Shown: positions 11,138 to 22,780, numbered from the stretch's first letter. The stretch: DNA of 64,000 bases from Paraescarpia echinospica (GCA_020002185.1 CM034535.1:63512253-63576252); one strand, 5' to 3'. A program made the numbers and translations. The notes: generated by a model from the sequence alone, not told the origin.

Positions 11138-11860
11138 TCAAGGCATGTAGTGCAGGCGAAATATATGGGTTTTAAGTTGTTTCCGGAAAGCCGCCAATGT
11201 TCCAACCGATCGCACACACTTTGTCAAGCTATTCCACATACGTGGGCCTGTCACTGCAAAGCTGCCCCGTCCGATAGTTCTCTTAGACACCGTCACCGCG
11301 AGAAGCATTGCGTCATTCGCCGATCGCAATGCACAAGTGGGCGCGTTGCGAACTATCGCACAGTTGAGGTAGTTCGGAGCTAAGCCATGCAGGATCTTAA
11401 TTGTGTATGTACATATCTTGAAGGTGACTCTCATTCTGATCGGCAGCCAATGCAGTGATTGCAGAATTGGTGTGATGTGATATCGCCGTCTGACGCAGTT
11501 AATGAGGCGAGCGGCTGAGTTCTGTGCTCGTTGAAGTCGGTTGGTCTGTCCATTGTTCAATCCACAGAGTATAGCATTGCGGTAGTCGAGGCGACTTAGC
11601 ACAAGGCAGCGTACTGCAGCATGGCACGCGTCTCGTGTCAGCAAGTGATGAATTATGCCGATCAGGCGCAGATGGTAGTAGGCCGAAGAACAGTAGCTGG
11701 AGACGAGGCGGTCTAACTGCATGTGTCGGTCGAAGTAGCAGCCTAGATTTCTCACTTGCAACTGCTGATTGCAAGGTAAGTCCAGGTAGTTCCAAGCTGG
11801 GACTGCCATAAACACGTAGATTGTGCGGTGACTGCAGCACGATAAACTCAGTTTTGTCAT
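11138..11860 (-). pseudogene. RT C-terminal region of the intron-2 retrotransposon
   Basis: It reads VRNLGCYFDRHMQLDRLV, then LVLSRLDYRNAILCGL, LQRAQNSAARLI, ILQSLHWLPIRMRVTFKI and MWNSLTKCVRS. These are the standard post-RT blocks of CR1/L2/Jockey-type elements. It joins the RT frame after a one-base shift near 11765. Confidence 0.75.
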
Positions 11861-12578
11861 TGTTGAGTTTAAGTTGATGCATCATCATCCAGGCTCTAAT
11901 CTCGGCGATGCACTGGATGAGCAGCTGTTTAGCGTTTTCCAGTTCGTCAGACACCATAGGGTTATAGCTGACATATAGCTGGATGTCATCGGCGAATCGG
12001 TGGTAAAGCACATGATGTTTCTTGCAGATGTCAGCAATGGGTGTCGTACATGCGTTGAACATCACTGGTCCAAGTACTGAACCCTGAGGTACACCGTGGT
12101 AGATGGGGATTGCGTTCGAAGAAGATGAACCAATCGTGACACACTGAGATCTGCCGGTCAAATATGATCTAAACCAGTCAAGTGCCATACCGCCGATGTT
12201 GAATCGTGAAACTAGAGTGTTCAACAATTCATCAATGTTAATCGTGTCGAATGCTGCACTCGTGTCAAGAAAAATCAGCATGACACAACGTCCCGAGTCA
12301 TGGTTGCGCACGATGTCATGTTGTACTGTCATCACAGCTGTTTCTGTAGAATGATGTTGTCTATAAGCCGATTGCATTTCATCATGCAGCTTATTTGTTG
12401 CCATATGCAGATTCAGGCATTTGAGGACGACTTGCTCGATTAACTTTCCTATGGAAGCAAGGTTGGAGATGGGACGATAGTTCTCCAGTTCGTTCTGGTC
12501 AATTGAGGCTTTCTTCAGCAACGGTGTCACTAGGGCAGTTTTCAGTTCACTAGGAAACACTCCTGTGTTTAGTGACAC
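11499..12578 (-). pseudogene. Reverse transcriptase domain (CR1/L2-like)
   Basis: RT motifs in order: LKTALVTPLLKK, ENYRPISNLASIGKLIEQ, LIFLDTSAAFDTIN (motif A aspartates), HGVPQGSVLGP (motif B) and RFADDIQLYV (motif C, catalytic DD intact). After about residue 275 the true frame continues in the other open frame (11860-11138), so the tail of this frame (KSRLLLRPTHAVRPP onwards) is out-of-frame read-through. Confidence 0.8.
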
Positions 12579-13298
12579 AGTTACAATGTTGACGAGTGTG
12601 GGTAGCGTAACGGTTCAAGTAGTTTTAAGTAGCCATGTAGGTAGCATATCAAGTGCATAGCATTTCGTTGGTCTGGACATGATGATCGTTTGCAGCTGTT
12701 CAGCGTCAGTTGAACAAAGATTGTTTAGACCTTGCAATACAGGTTGTGCAGCCGGCAGGAGTGGCATCACTACAGATTATGTTGTCACTTTCGTACGCGT
12801 AACACCAACGATTTTTTAAAATCTTTTCTTCGGAACTCGGCAAAGGCACGACACATTGATTCATCGTTCACGCGATCAGGTAATTTCCGGTCACTGCATT
12901 TGGTTAGTGAATGTAACACTTGGAATTTTGTTTTTGTGTCAGCATTGTTCAGTGCTGCACCGTAGTAGGCGATTTTTGCGTTTCGGACATGATGTTTAAC
13001 GTTGTTTATTTGCGACAAGTAGATCTGCTTGTCAATTTCGAGTCCGGTTAGGCGCCATTTTCTCTCAAGTGCTCGTCACTTACGCCTTAAACACAAGGTT
13101 TCGTCATCAAACCATGGCTGGATTTTCTTTGATCGTCGAGTTCGCGACACAACTGGAGCATGAATGTCGAGTGTGACAGAAACGGAATGTTGATACTGTT
13201 GTAGGAGATTGTCGACGCTATCGCTGTTATTGTCATCGGGTGAGGTTAGTGCGGCATGAAGGTAAGTTTTGAAGATATCCAGGTCTACATGACCCTCG

Positions 13299-13925
13299 TC
13301 ACTTGTTGGATGGTAGGCGTGGCGCGTCTCCTTCAATAGAAAATGTTATTGTGTGCTGATCCGAAAACGTGTTAGGCAGGACAGCAGCAGGAGATGTGAG
13401 GATGGTGTCTTCTTTCCGGGAGATAACGGCATCCAGCGTGTGGCTGGAACTGTGCGTAGGACCAGTCACATGCTGGACGAGTCCTGTCGAAGCCAGAATG
13501 TTCGTTATTCGACTTACTTCCGGCGATAATGCGTCGTTGAAGTGAAAATTGAAATCGCCCAATATCAACAGTCATCCTGGAATTATCGCAACTGATGTTA
13601 CGAGATCTTCGAATTCGTCCAGAAAGCCGGATATATTGAAAGATGGTGGCCTGTATATCAATACAAAGTAGTACGATGGCTTGTCACACGACTGTTCTAA
13701 AAGCTCGAAGTGGATCGGTGTCACGGCAGGTCTACGCTCAACCAGTTTCAGCGAACTTCTGTGCAGAACACCCAGACCACCGCCCCGTTTCAGCGATCGG
13801 TTAAGTTTCTTAAACTCGAACCCCGGCGGTGTTAAATCGTTGACGATGTCTTCATGCTCATCTCGCAGCCAGGTCTCTGTGAAGAAGGAGATGTCGGCAT
13901 CAGATTCTAGCAACGTCTCGCTCAC
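13299..13925 (-). pseudogene. AP-type endonuclease of the intron-2 retrotransposon
   Basis: Two frames joined by a shift near 13570. The first reads LESDADISFFTETWLRDE (the conserved E in T-E-T-W), FEFKKLNRSLKRGGGLGV and YFVLIYRPPSFN. The second reads ILGDFNFHF (G-D-F-N) and SDQHTITFSI (the S-D-x-H block). These are the hallmark motifs of apurinic endonuclease domains of non-LTR elements. Confidence 0.75.
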
Positions 13926-14571
13926 AACAGATACTTTGTTGCAGATAGATCTATAGTGTTAAGTAAAACAAGTTTCAGTGATGGCGATGGTGTCCTTGCG
14001 CTGATACACTTTAGGTAGCGTGCTCGAGGTACAGGCTTAGCGGATGCTGTTGGTCGCGCTGACACAAGTACATGTATCGATCGTTGTTTGCGTGCACCCC
14101 AACGACAACCTCGATGAAGCCGATGAAGTGCCACCCCCGCTTCACAAGCAGCTCTCCAGGCAGCATTGTTGAGCCGAATGTGACTGTGACCGCTGGGCCG
14201 TAACCTATTCAGGCAGTCTTGGGTCATGCTGGGCATGTAAACAATGTTCACTTTGTCCGGGTTACACATGACTGATCACCAGTTTGTCAATGTCACACAG
14301 GTGCAATCGCAAATGTAAAATGTAAGTCGGTTAAAATAGTAAAAAGTCACAAACACTTGATAAAACCACTTAGTCCAGTGTCCTCTTGGTGTATTCATAA
14401 AATATATATACACACTTGAGTGCTGTAGATTGGCTAGAACTTGTAAAATCCGCAATATATCCAGATATCATCTATAGGTGCAGCCACATACGCGCAGACT
14501 AACGCATACTCTTGATATAGTCTTGTGCAAGCTACTTGTAGATCTCCATTGCTACACCGCTACATCATATA

Positions 14572-14617
14572 AACCCTTTCTGTGCATGCTCATGTGCCAG
14601 TCTCTTCCACTCTCTTT
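14572..14617 (+). repeat. Isolated piece of the 85-bp satellite
   Basis: The phrase CCCTTTCTGTGCATGCTCAT and the following GTGCCAGTCTCTTCCACTC match the 85-bp satellite that resumes at about 17060. The retrotransposon 14618-17060 sits exactly between the two, which marks it as an insertion into a pre-existing array. Confidence 0.75.
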
Positions 14618-14855
14618 ATAATAATAATAATAATAATCTTTATTGATACATAATGTTAAGTATATCACAGATGTAGCAGTAACATGAAACATGTATACAT
14701 TACGTATCAAATGGAACGAAGCAACACATTGCTTGTGTTCCTTATTCATGTCATATATGCAATGAAATCTATGATTCGTGTAAAAGAAAAAGAAAAAAAA
14801 AGAAAAAGAAAAAAAAAACATCTTCATAATAAACTAACAATTTATTTAATAATGC

Positions 14856-15059
14856 ATTATACGAGTACCGTAAGTCTGAACATCAGGTACATCTTAACAT
14901 GACATCATTATGCGAGTACCGTAACACTGAACATCAGGTACATCTTAACATGACAACATTACACGAGTACCGTAACACTGAACACCAGGTACATCTTAAC
15001 ACGACAACATTATACGAGTACCTAACACTGAACACAGGGTACATCTTAACATGACAAAA
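14856..15059. repeat. 51-bp tandem repeat, four copies
   Basis: Units begin at 14856, 14907, 14958 and 15009 with ATTATACGAGTACCGTAA-type starts and end in CATCTTAACATGACAAC; they differ by a few bases. They lie in the 3' UTR of the minus-strand retrotransposon. Confidence 0.75.
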
Positions 15060-15076
15060 TTACATTAACGCAGCAT

Positions 15077-17060
15077 TTAGCATATGTTTGCTAGAATTAG
15101 ACGCTTGGTCCTTTGTTTGAACATATGAATAGATGTACAATATTGTAAATAGTTATTTGTAATAAATGTATTCCAGATTTTAGGACCAACATAAGCCAAA
15201 GACAGTTGTCTACAATTAGTCTTGCAGAATGGTATTTTATATGTTACTTCCTGTCTTGTATTATATTTATGTGTGGATATTTGCAGGACAAATACATCAT
15301 GATATATATCTGGCAACATACCCCTATTATGCTTGTACATTAGAATACAGCATAAATATTTATTTACGTCATAAATATTCATTATTTGATAAGATGTAAA
15401 TAAAGGCTGCGTATGTTCAATAAATCCTACATGACTTATTACACGCAAAACTCGTTTTTGGAGTAAATGAATTTTAGCAAGGTATATATTCGGGGCCCTT
15501 CCCCAGACGACATTACAATAAGTAATATATGGGTATATAAACATGTAATACAGGTTTAACAATGATTTGTTATCTAATTTGTTTGTCACCTTTTTTATAA
15601 TACCAATATTCTTAGAAATTTTATTTGATATATATTTAATGTGTGTGCTCCAATTCAATGTATTATTTATAAGCAAACCCAAAAACTTTATCTCATGTAC
15701 AGTGTTAATTTGTATGCCGTCTATGCAAATGTTATTACACCTCTCTCTTATACTGATCGTATTACTAAAGGTCACTGTGTGAGTTTTCTGTATATTCAAA
15801 GAAAGTTTATTAATGTTAAGCCATAAAGATAGTTTTTTTTATTTCAGAGTTCAAAACATTTTCCATTTCATCTATATTGTTGCCTTGTATAAAGATGCTC
15901 GTGTCATCAGCAAACATAATGGTAAACGTTGTGTCAGATAAAGTAGATAAATCATTTATATAGATAAGAAAGAGTAAAGGTCCCAGAATTGAACCCTGCG
16001 GAACACCACATGTTATGTTTTTAAGGGAAGATTTTGTTCCATAGAATTTTACTCGTTGTTGTCTGTTACTTAAAAAGTTACGAATCCATTGGAGTATATT
16101 TCCTCTGATTCCATAATGTGTTAATTTTCTCAATAATATATTATGATTAACGGTATCAAAGGCTTTGGCTAAATCCAGAAATAACCCAATTACGTGCTCT
16201 TTGGTATCAATTGCCTTACTAATTTTGTCAATTAGCAGTGAAATAGCCATATCAGTAGAATATCCTTTCCTAAATCCAAATTGGGAATTAGACAAGATGT
16301 TATGTTTCATTATGTAATTCATTAATCTATTGTACATTAATCTTTCAAAAACCTTTGAAAATACAGGCAAGACAGAAATAGGCCTGTAATTATTAATTAA
16401 TGATGTATCGCCATTTTTAAAAACAGGAACTATATCAGCTATTTTTAGTTGATCAGGAACATATCCTTGATCAAATGATAAATTTACAATGTAACTTAAA
16501 GGATCAAGTAGGTTGGAGAAGGCCTGTTTGACAATAGTAGGTTTTATGCCATCCCATCCAGGACTAGAGTTTTTAAAATTCTTAATAATTCCCTTTATCT
16601 CATCTGGTGTGGTTGGCGACAAATACATTGAATTTTTATAGACTCCTTGGAGGTATTCATCAGGTCTCTCTGATATGACTGGTATTTTATCAGCCAGTTC
16701 TGGACCTATACTTGTAAAATATTCATTAAATGTATCAGCTATGCATTTTTTATTTTTTGTTAATTTACCGTCAATTAGTAATTTGTCATTAGATAAAAAT
16801 GCTTCCTTCCTTCCTATAATACTCTTTAAGACTATCCAGGTTTTTTTTAATTTACCCTTGTGCTGTTGAAGCTCATGTCGATAGTATTCTCTTTCTGCTA
16901 CAGTAATAAGACAATTTATTTTATTTCTATATCTTTTATAATTAGTTTCATTGAAGACAGTCGGTTTTTTCAAGTAATACATATACAATTTGTTTTTAGT
17001 TCTAATGGAGTGTCGGAGTCCCATAGTAATCCACGGTTTATGTTTTCTTTTCCTAATAGT
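15077..17060 (-). pseudogene. Reverse transcriptase of the satellite-embedded element
   Basis: Two frames cover one protein. 17060-15816: LLIDGKLTKNKKCIADTF, FKNSSPGWDGI, NNYRPISVLPVFSKVFE, GLFLDLAKAFDTVNH, GVPQGSILGPLLF and FADDTSIF (catalytic residues intact). 15799-15077: IQKTHTVTFS, VHEIKFLGLLINNTLNW, YPYITYCNVVWG and LQKRVLRVIS. They are separated by a one-base slip in a run of A near 15832; the other frame there continues NYLWLNINKLSLNIQK, which restores the family pattern. The open frame also reads back into the satellite at 17061-17123 (MSRHRKGTGNR...), which is not part of the protein. Confidence 0.8.
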
Positions 17061-19190
17061 TTCTTTCCATCTACTTCTCTTCAGATTGGTTCTGTTCCCA
17101 GTGCCCTTTCTGTGTCTGCTCATGTCCCAGTCTCTTCCACTCTCTTTCTTTCCATCTACTTCTCTTCAGATTGGTTCTGTTCCCAGTGCCCTTTCTGTGT
17201 CTGCTCGTGTCCCAGTCTCTTCCACTCACTTTCTTTCCATCTACTTCTCTTCAGATTGGTTCTGTTCCCAGTGCCCTTTCTGTGTCTGCTCGTGTCCCAG
17301 TCTCTTCCACTCACTTTCTTTCCATCTACTTCTCTTCAGATTGGTTCTGTTCCCAGTGCCCTTTCTGTGTCTGCTCGTGTCCCAGTCTCTTCCACTCACT
17401 TTCTTTCCATCTACTTCTCTTCAGATTGGTTCTGTTCCCAGTGCCCTTTCTGTGTCTGCTCGTGTCCCAGTCTCTTCCACTCACTTTCTTTCCATCTACT
17501 TCTCTTCAGATTGGTTCTGTTCCCAGTGCCCTTTCTGTGTCTGCTCATGTCCACTCTCTTTCTTTCAATCTACTTCTGTTCAGGTTGGTTCTGTTCCTTG
17601 TGCCCTTTCTGTGTCTGCTCATGTCCCAGTCTCTTCCACACTCTTTCTTTCCATCTACTTCTCTTCAGATTGGTTCAGTTCCCAGTGTTCTTTCCGTGTC
17701 TGCTCATGTCCACTCTCTTTCTTTCCATCTACTTCTGTTCAGGTTGGTTCTGTTCCTAGTGCCCTTTCTATGTCTGCTCATGTCCCAGTCTCTTCCACAT
17801 TCTTTGTTTCCATCTACTTCTCTTCAGATTGGTTCTGTTTCCAGTGCACTTTCTGTGTCTGATCATGTCCCAGTCTCTTCCACTCTCTTTCTTTCCATCA
17901 ACATCTCTTCAGATTGGTTCTGTTCCCAGTGCCCTTTCTGTGTCTGCTCATGTCCCAGTCTCTTCCATTCTCTTTCTTTCCATCTACTTCTCTTCAGATT
18001 GGTTCTGTTCCCAGTGCCCTTTCTGTGTCTGCTCATGTCCCAGTCTCTTCCACTCTCTTTCTTTCCATCTACGTCTCTTCAGATTGGTTCTGTTCCCAGT
18101 GCCCTTTCTGTGTCTGCTCATGTCCCAGTCTCTTCCACTCTCTTTCTTTCCATTTCCTTCTCTTCAGATTGGTTCTGTTCCCAGTGCCCTTTCTGTGTCT
18201 GCTCGTGTCCTAGTCTCTTCCACTCTCTTTCTTTCCATCTACTTCTCTTCAGATTGGTTCTGTTCCCAGTGCCCTCTCTGTGTCTGCTCATGCCCACTCT
18301 CTTCCTTTCAATCTACTTCTGTTCAGGTTGGTTCTGTTCCCAGTGCCCTTTCTGTGTCTGCTCATGTCCCAGTCTCTTCCACACTCTTTCTTTCCATCTA
18401 CTTCTCTTCAGATTGGTTCAGTTCCCAGTGCCCTTTCTGTGTCTGCTCATGTCCACTCTCTTTCTTTCCATCTACTTCTGTTCAGCTTGGTTCTGTTCCT
18501 AGTGCCCTTCCTGTGTCTGCTCATGTCCCACTCTCTTCCACACTCTTTGTTTCCATCTACTTCTCTTCAGATTGGTTCTGTTTCCAGTGCACTTTCTGTG
18601 TCTGGTCATGTCCCAGTCTCTTCCACTCTCTTTCTTTCCATCTACATCTCTTCAGATTGGTTCTGTCCCAGTGCCCTTTCTGTGTCTGCTCATGTCCCAG
18701 TCTCTTCCACTCTCTTTCTTTCCATCTACTTCTCTTCAGGTTGGTTTTGTTCCCAGTGCCCTTTTTGTGTCTGCTCATGTCCCAGTCTCTTCCACTCTCT
18801 TTCCTTCCATCTACTTCTCTTCAGGTTGGTTCTGTTCCCAGTGCCCTTTCTGTGTCTGCTCGTGTCTCAGTCTCTTCTACTCTCTTTCTTTCCATCTGTT
18901 TCTCTTCAAATTGGTTCTGTTCCCAGTGCCCTTTCGGTGCCTGCTCATGTCCCAGTCTCTTCCACTCTCTTTCTTTCCTTCTTCTTCTCTTCAGATTGGT
19001 TCAGTTCCCAGTGCCCTTTCTGTGTCTGCTCATGTCCCAGTCTCTTCCACTCTCTTTCTTTCCATCTACTAATCTTCAGATTGGTTCTGTTCCCAGTGCC
19101 CTTTCTGTGTCTACTCATGTCCCAGTCTCTTCCACTCTCTTTCCATCTTCTTCTCTTCAGATTGTTTCTGTTCTCAATGCCATTCATTAA
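17061..19190 (+). repeat. 85-bp satellite array, about 25 units
   Basis: A unit starting CTTTCCATCTACTTCTCTTC and ending TCTCTTCCACTCTCTTT repeats every 85 bp (for example CTACT at 17071, 17156 and 17241). Some units lack about 15 bp (CCAGTCTCTTCCA), giving roughly 70-bp variants, for example near 17550, 17700, 18290 and 18450; these short units recur at spaced positions, suggesting higher-order structure. The strand is strongly pyrimidine-rich. Open frames of up to 453 codons cross it in all three forward frames because the unit has no stops; these are not genes. Confidence 0.9.
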
Positions 19191-19373
19191 CATCATCTTT
19201 AACGTTTCCTCAGCCTATCGTCTTTCCATTTGTCACATATTTAAAAAAATACTTAAAAAATTTGTTTCACTACTTTCTCTGTACATGTTTTTATTCATTC
19301 AAATCCACTCTTCCTTCACCTATGCCATCTGTAAGAACACATTGTAAAGATGAGATGATGTTTGTGTGATCAG

Positions 19374-19538
19374 CCGACTGCAGGGAAGGAACCAAGTTCA
19401 GTGACGACAGGCAACAGAGCTGCACAGATTGCCCGCGGGGAGAATACCAGGACAAGCCGTGGCAGGATAATTGTATGAAGTGTCCTGATGCAAAGACAAC
19501 ACTCTCAACTCACAGCACAAGTCTCACAGACTGCAAAC
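19374..19538 (+). CDS. Receptor gene exon: GCC2/GCC3 repeat 3
   Basis: Acceptor TTTGTGTGATCAG ends at 19373; donor AAAC|GTACGT follows 19538; 165 bp, phase 1 at both ends. It reads DCREGTKFSDDRQQSCTDCP, then RGEYQDKPWQDNCMKCPDA and a closing TDCK. The layout C-x-x-G-T, C-x-x-C-P-x-G-x-Y-Q, C-x-x-C-P, D-C is a textbook GCC2/GCC3 (ephrin-receptor-like) module. It joins the previous exon in frame (G + CC = Ala), across an intron of about 8.7 kb filled by two retrotransposons and the 85-bp satellite. Confidence 0.8.
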
Positions 19539-19830
19539 GTACGTGTAATGTGTAACATAGTGGACTGGATGTCAACGACATAAGAAACGTTACAAACGCA
19601 TTGCTTTCAAGTCGGAATAAATTCCGACCAGTGGTTGTTAATATGTGTATATTCCAGTGTTTGAGAGTTCATTAAATTATCCATTGTCATCGATGTATAA
19701 ATGTGTAAGTTTTGTATACATTATTCTTTTGATAATCATTGATATATTCCGCTTTATAAAATGAAATATTTGCATGGTTTTCTTTGCGCATATAGTAGAA
19801 GAAACAGTTTGTTCTGTATATTTAAAACAG

Positions 19831-19995
19831 GGGATTGTATCTCTGGTTTTGAGCTGGATGAGGCAGCAGACATTTGTGTGAAGTGTCCAAAAGGCTTCTA
19901 CAAAGACCAGGCCAAGCATTTCGCCTGTCAACAGTGTCCCAGCGAACGAACCACACTCGGTACAGGATCAACATCTGAATCAGACTGTTCTCTAG
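19831..19995 (+). CDS. Receptor gene exon: GCC2/GCC3 repeat 4
   Basis: Acceptor TATTTAAAACAG ends at 19830; donor CTAG|GTTGGT follows 19995; 165 bp, phase 1 at both ends, the same length as the previous module. It reads DCISGFELDEAADICVKCPK, then GFYKDQAKHFACQQCPSE and a closing SDCSL. Same cysteine spacing as module 3. Equal length and phase argue for tandem exon duplication. Confidence 0.8.
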
Positions 19996-20922
19996 GTTGG
20001 TATTGCCTTTTTCTTTGATTAGGCTTGCCTTATAGGACCGCAATAAACCTGATCACTAGTACACCCAACAACACAATGAGATGGTAGTACTACCTAGGGA
20101 AATGATTACATGCAAATATACATATATATATACTAGAAGCCTTCTACTAATTGTCGTTTATCAGTATAATGTTCCTTCCATACGGAATAAACAGTTACAC
20201 GGAATCAACGTTGCTGTCTCGTCATTGTAGTTCAGTTTGTAAAATACATAACAAGTATCTGCTATTCAACATCATGCTGGTAGGTAATAATGACTTTTTT
20301 GTGAGAGAGTGGATATGTTGTCAACCAAGAAAGAGGCTAACGTTGGGATAAGAGTTGGAGCATCAGGCACACTTATTCGTCAACTTTTGATTTGTAGGTA
20401 TAAATGTATTGTGAACGTCCACGGTGAATAGCCATGGTGTTTAAGAACTGAGACAATTATCCATGATAGAGAGGACCGTATGGTTGACTAGACAGGATTG
20501 AGGGGTGTCACAGTAAATCAATGTGTTTTATATATTCTTAAATCATGCACTGGTGGTTTATAGTTTCCTTACAATGAATCACATGGGATGGATATAGTTC
20601 ATCTGTTGGAGCATAAACATATTTCAACATCACCGGTCTGTACACTGGCGCACACATTACACTAATATCATTAATACCTATTTTGGCCATTTGTAGCAAG
20701 AATGCAAAATCATTAATGGCCCTTTGACGAGGACATTGTTCCCCATAGTGTGAAATAGTATATCTACACACATATTTATTTTAGATGTTTCTTCGTTGAT
20801 ATTCTAATATTATGATATAAAACTGTTCTCATATGTATTACATTGGATGTTAATTAATGTGGACATACACGTGGTAAGCATGTCTCACAGAGATGGAGAC
20901 TTGTCGAATGTGTTTATTGCAG
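19996..20922 (+). other. Receptor intron between modules 4 and 5
   Basis: AT-rich DNA without recognisable coding modules; a short AT microsatellite lies at about 20121-20132. Confidence 0.4.
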
Positions 20923-21078
20923 GAAACTGCATGTCTGGCTACATGTTTGATGGCACGAGCTGCCAGGCATGTCCAGTGGGAACCTACCAGGATGAGAAGT
21001 ATCAGGAGAAATGCAAGGATTGCGGCGCCAAGATGATAACTGCCAATGCTGGGGCCAAATCACAGAAAGAGTGCATAT
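20923..21078 (+). CDS. Receptor gene exon: GCC2/GCC3 repeat 5, GC donor
   Basis: Acceptor TGTTTATTGCAG ends at 20922. It reads NCMSGYMFDGTSCQACPVGT, then YQDEKYQEKCKDCGAKM and a closing KECI. 156 bp, phase 1 start. The module ends one codon plus one base after its last cysteine, as exons 1 and 3 do, which puts the donor at T|GCAAGT (21078/21079). This is a GC-AG intron with the strong GCAAGT context. The nearest GT (GTACAT, 21082) would leave phase 2 and give a stop (TGA) in the next exon, so the GC donor is preferred. Confidence 0.75.
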
Positions 21079-22118
21079 GCAAGTACATCTTATTTCACTG
21101 TGTATATATTTGAGCATATCGGTTAAAAGTGGCAATGAATGTGCATACATTGTTGTATTCGTGTGGAATCAATGCATAATGCATTGCATGCATAATATAA
21201 ATTCAGGTTTTGTAAAATATCAACATTAAAAACTATTTTTAATGGGCGAAACTAAACCCGATCGTTGTTATCATGAAATCATGTCATACAGTACAAAATG
21301 TATTGGTTACAACATACTGACTGCACAGATGCGTTAACGAAGCTTAAACAAATTTAGAATTCAGTGTTCACGAAACTCGACGCGCTGTCGCTCAAATCCG
21401 GGAATAGTCAGCCCGGATAATTTCGAAGAAAGCAGAACGGCGACAACATAAACGGAAATAATCATGGTTAAAACGCCGACAAGTCGTAACTAAAAACATG
21501 ACAACCATTGGTTAAAACTGCAACAAAACGCATCGTAGCCTTTGCGTATACACACTTTTTATTTATTTTGTTGCCGTTTCGGTATGTTGCTATTTTGGAT
21601 TTGTCACCATTTTGATTGTCGCCGTTTTGATGATTTGTCGCCGTCATGACTTGAATTGCGGCCCCGTACATATCACAGTATTATAATAATATAATATTTT
21701 GATAGGTAGTGTTGTACTATGTGTCTACTAGTTTTGTCTTAAGTTGTAAGACCTAGTATAATTTCATATGAATACATTCGTTTTGAGTTTCAATTCCCAT
21801 CGGACCTGAGGGAATGCCTTCGAATGCGGCGCGCTGCCAAGGATGTGCAAAAAAAGGGTTAATTAAAACACAGTTGGGCGATCGGTGTGTTTTGATATAT
21901 ATAAATTATATTGTACAACATAAATTTGCATCAAAGCGATCGGATTGTTTCGCTTTAAATTAAGTGAAAGAGTAAAATGAACTACGGGTAGTTTTGAACT
22001 AACCGTTGAACACGCATGCAAGCACAAGAGGACTACGTACGGACTACCTCACCCAGAGTTTGTACAGCAATCTCAGAAAGTCGCCACTCTGGTATAGAAG
22101 TATATTTCTTGTCCGCAG
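21079..22118 (+). other. Receptor intron 5 (GC-AG)
   Basis: It holds loosely repeated TTGCCGTTT / GTCGCCGTTTTGATG phrases at about 21565-21650 and otherwise unremarkable AT-rich sequence. Confidence 0.4.
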
Positions 22119-22262
22119 CCACTGATGCTTGTATCAATGGAAACAACAACTGTGTAACGAAGACCAACGGTGGCACCTGTACATCAGTTGGAGATGGGAC
22201 GAAGTTTACTTGTGGCTGCAGAGATGCATATGAAATGCAGCCTGATGGGACATCTTGCCTGC
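22119..22262 (+). CDS. Receptor gene exon: EGF-like domain
   Basis: Acceptor TTTCTTGTCCGCAG ends at 22118; donor TGC|GTAAGT follows 22262; 144 bp, phase 1 at both ends. It reads ACINGNNNCVTKTNGGTCTS, then FTCGCRDAYEMQPDGTSCL. The six cysteines follow C-x6-C-x7-C-x10-C-x-C-x12-C, the spacing of an EGF-like domain. It lacks the D-x-D/N-E-C start expected of a strong calcium-binding EGF. It joins the previous exon across the GC donor (T + CC = Ser). Confidence 0.8.
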
Positions 22263-22780
22263 GTAAGTTAAAACAATGAAATTGTACATTCAAAGATAAT
22301 GTGTTCATTCTTAACAATAAAAATTACGAGTGTGTGAAATGTATTGCAGTAAAGATGTAATTCAATCTGATCAACAGTATTGACTTTCGAGCCATTAGTA
22401 GTTTTATCGAACAAGAAATATTGCCACCAATGTTTAACCTGACATACTAGTCTTTGTGATTTTCTCTAGGTAGGTAATTATGACAGGAAAATGACAATGT
22501 AATTTTCACGTAAGATGAAATGCCATATTATAATTAATTGTCATATCTTAAAGACGACTTCTCCAAGCTTCCCCAAATTTACAGTGTATAAAGTATATAT
22601 AAAAAGAATGCCAGATATTGAATACTAAACAATTTGTAAACATATACAAAATAACAAAAATGGAAATATATAATTCAATTTTCCATGGGACTATCCACAA
22701 AATCAGCCCGTCAGAATTTCCAAGAATGATCTTGTTACCATGGTTACCTTTACGTAAATTTATTATATATACGTCATAAT
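22263..22780 (+). other. Start of the large receptor intron 6
   Basis: AT-rich DNA up to the L2-like fragment; nothing recognisable. Confidence 0.4.

Larger units (their letters stand above)
10886..14280 (-). mobile_element. CR1/L2-like non-LTR retrotransposon (degenerate), antisense in intron 2
   Basis: From right to left on the minus strand: endonuclease pieces (13925-13299), a linker, reverse transcriptase (12578-11499) and the C-terminal thumb region (11860-11138). It ends in a 3' UTR with the AAGCGCTTTGATTAG / GCGCTATTATATAAAAC phrase and an ATT-rich tail near 10886-10900. Several frameshifts separate the blocks, so this copy is dead. The 5' end near 14280 is estimated from where coding similarity stops. 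Confidence 0.8.
14618..17060 (-). mobile_element. 5'-truncated non-LTR retrotransposon inserted in satellite DNA
   Basis: On the minus strand: RT and C-terminal region (17060-15077), a 3' UTR with a 51-bp tandem repeat, A/G-rich sequence, and a tail of ATT repeats (14618-14637). The endonuclease and any ORF1 are missing: the protein begins at RKRKHKPWITMGLRHSI immediately after satellite sequence. Truncation at the 5' end and a simple-repeat 3' tail are typical of target-primed reverse transcription. Confidence 0.8.

Noticed and set aside
11087..11383. Plus-strand frame MLYNRNRCHLDV...
   Set aside because: Antisense shadow of the minus-strand RT C-terminal region.
16860..19347. Several open frames of 290-453 codons (FHLLLFRLVLFPVPFLCLL-type)
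   Set aside because: They are read-through of the 85-bp satellite in three forward frames; the unit simply lacks stops.
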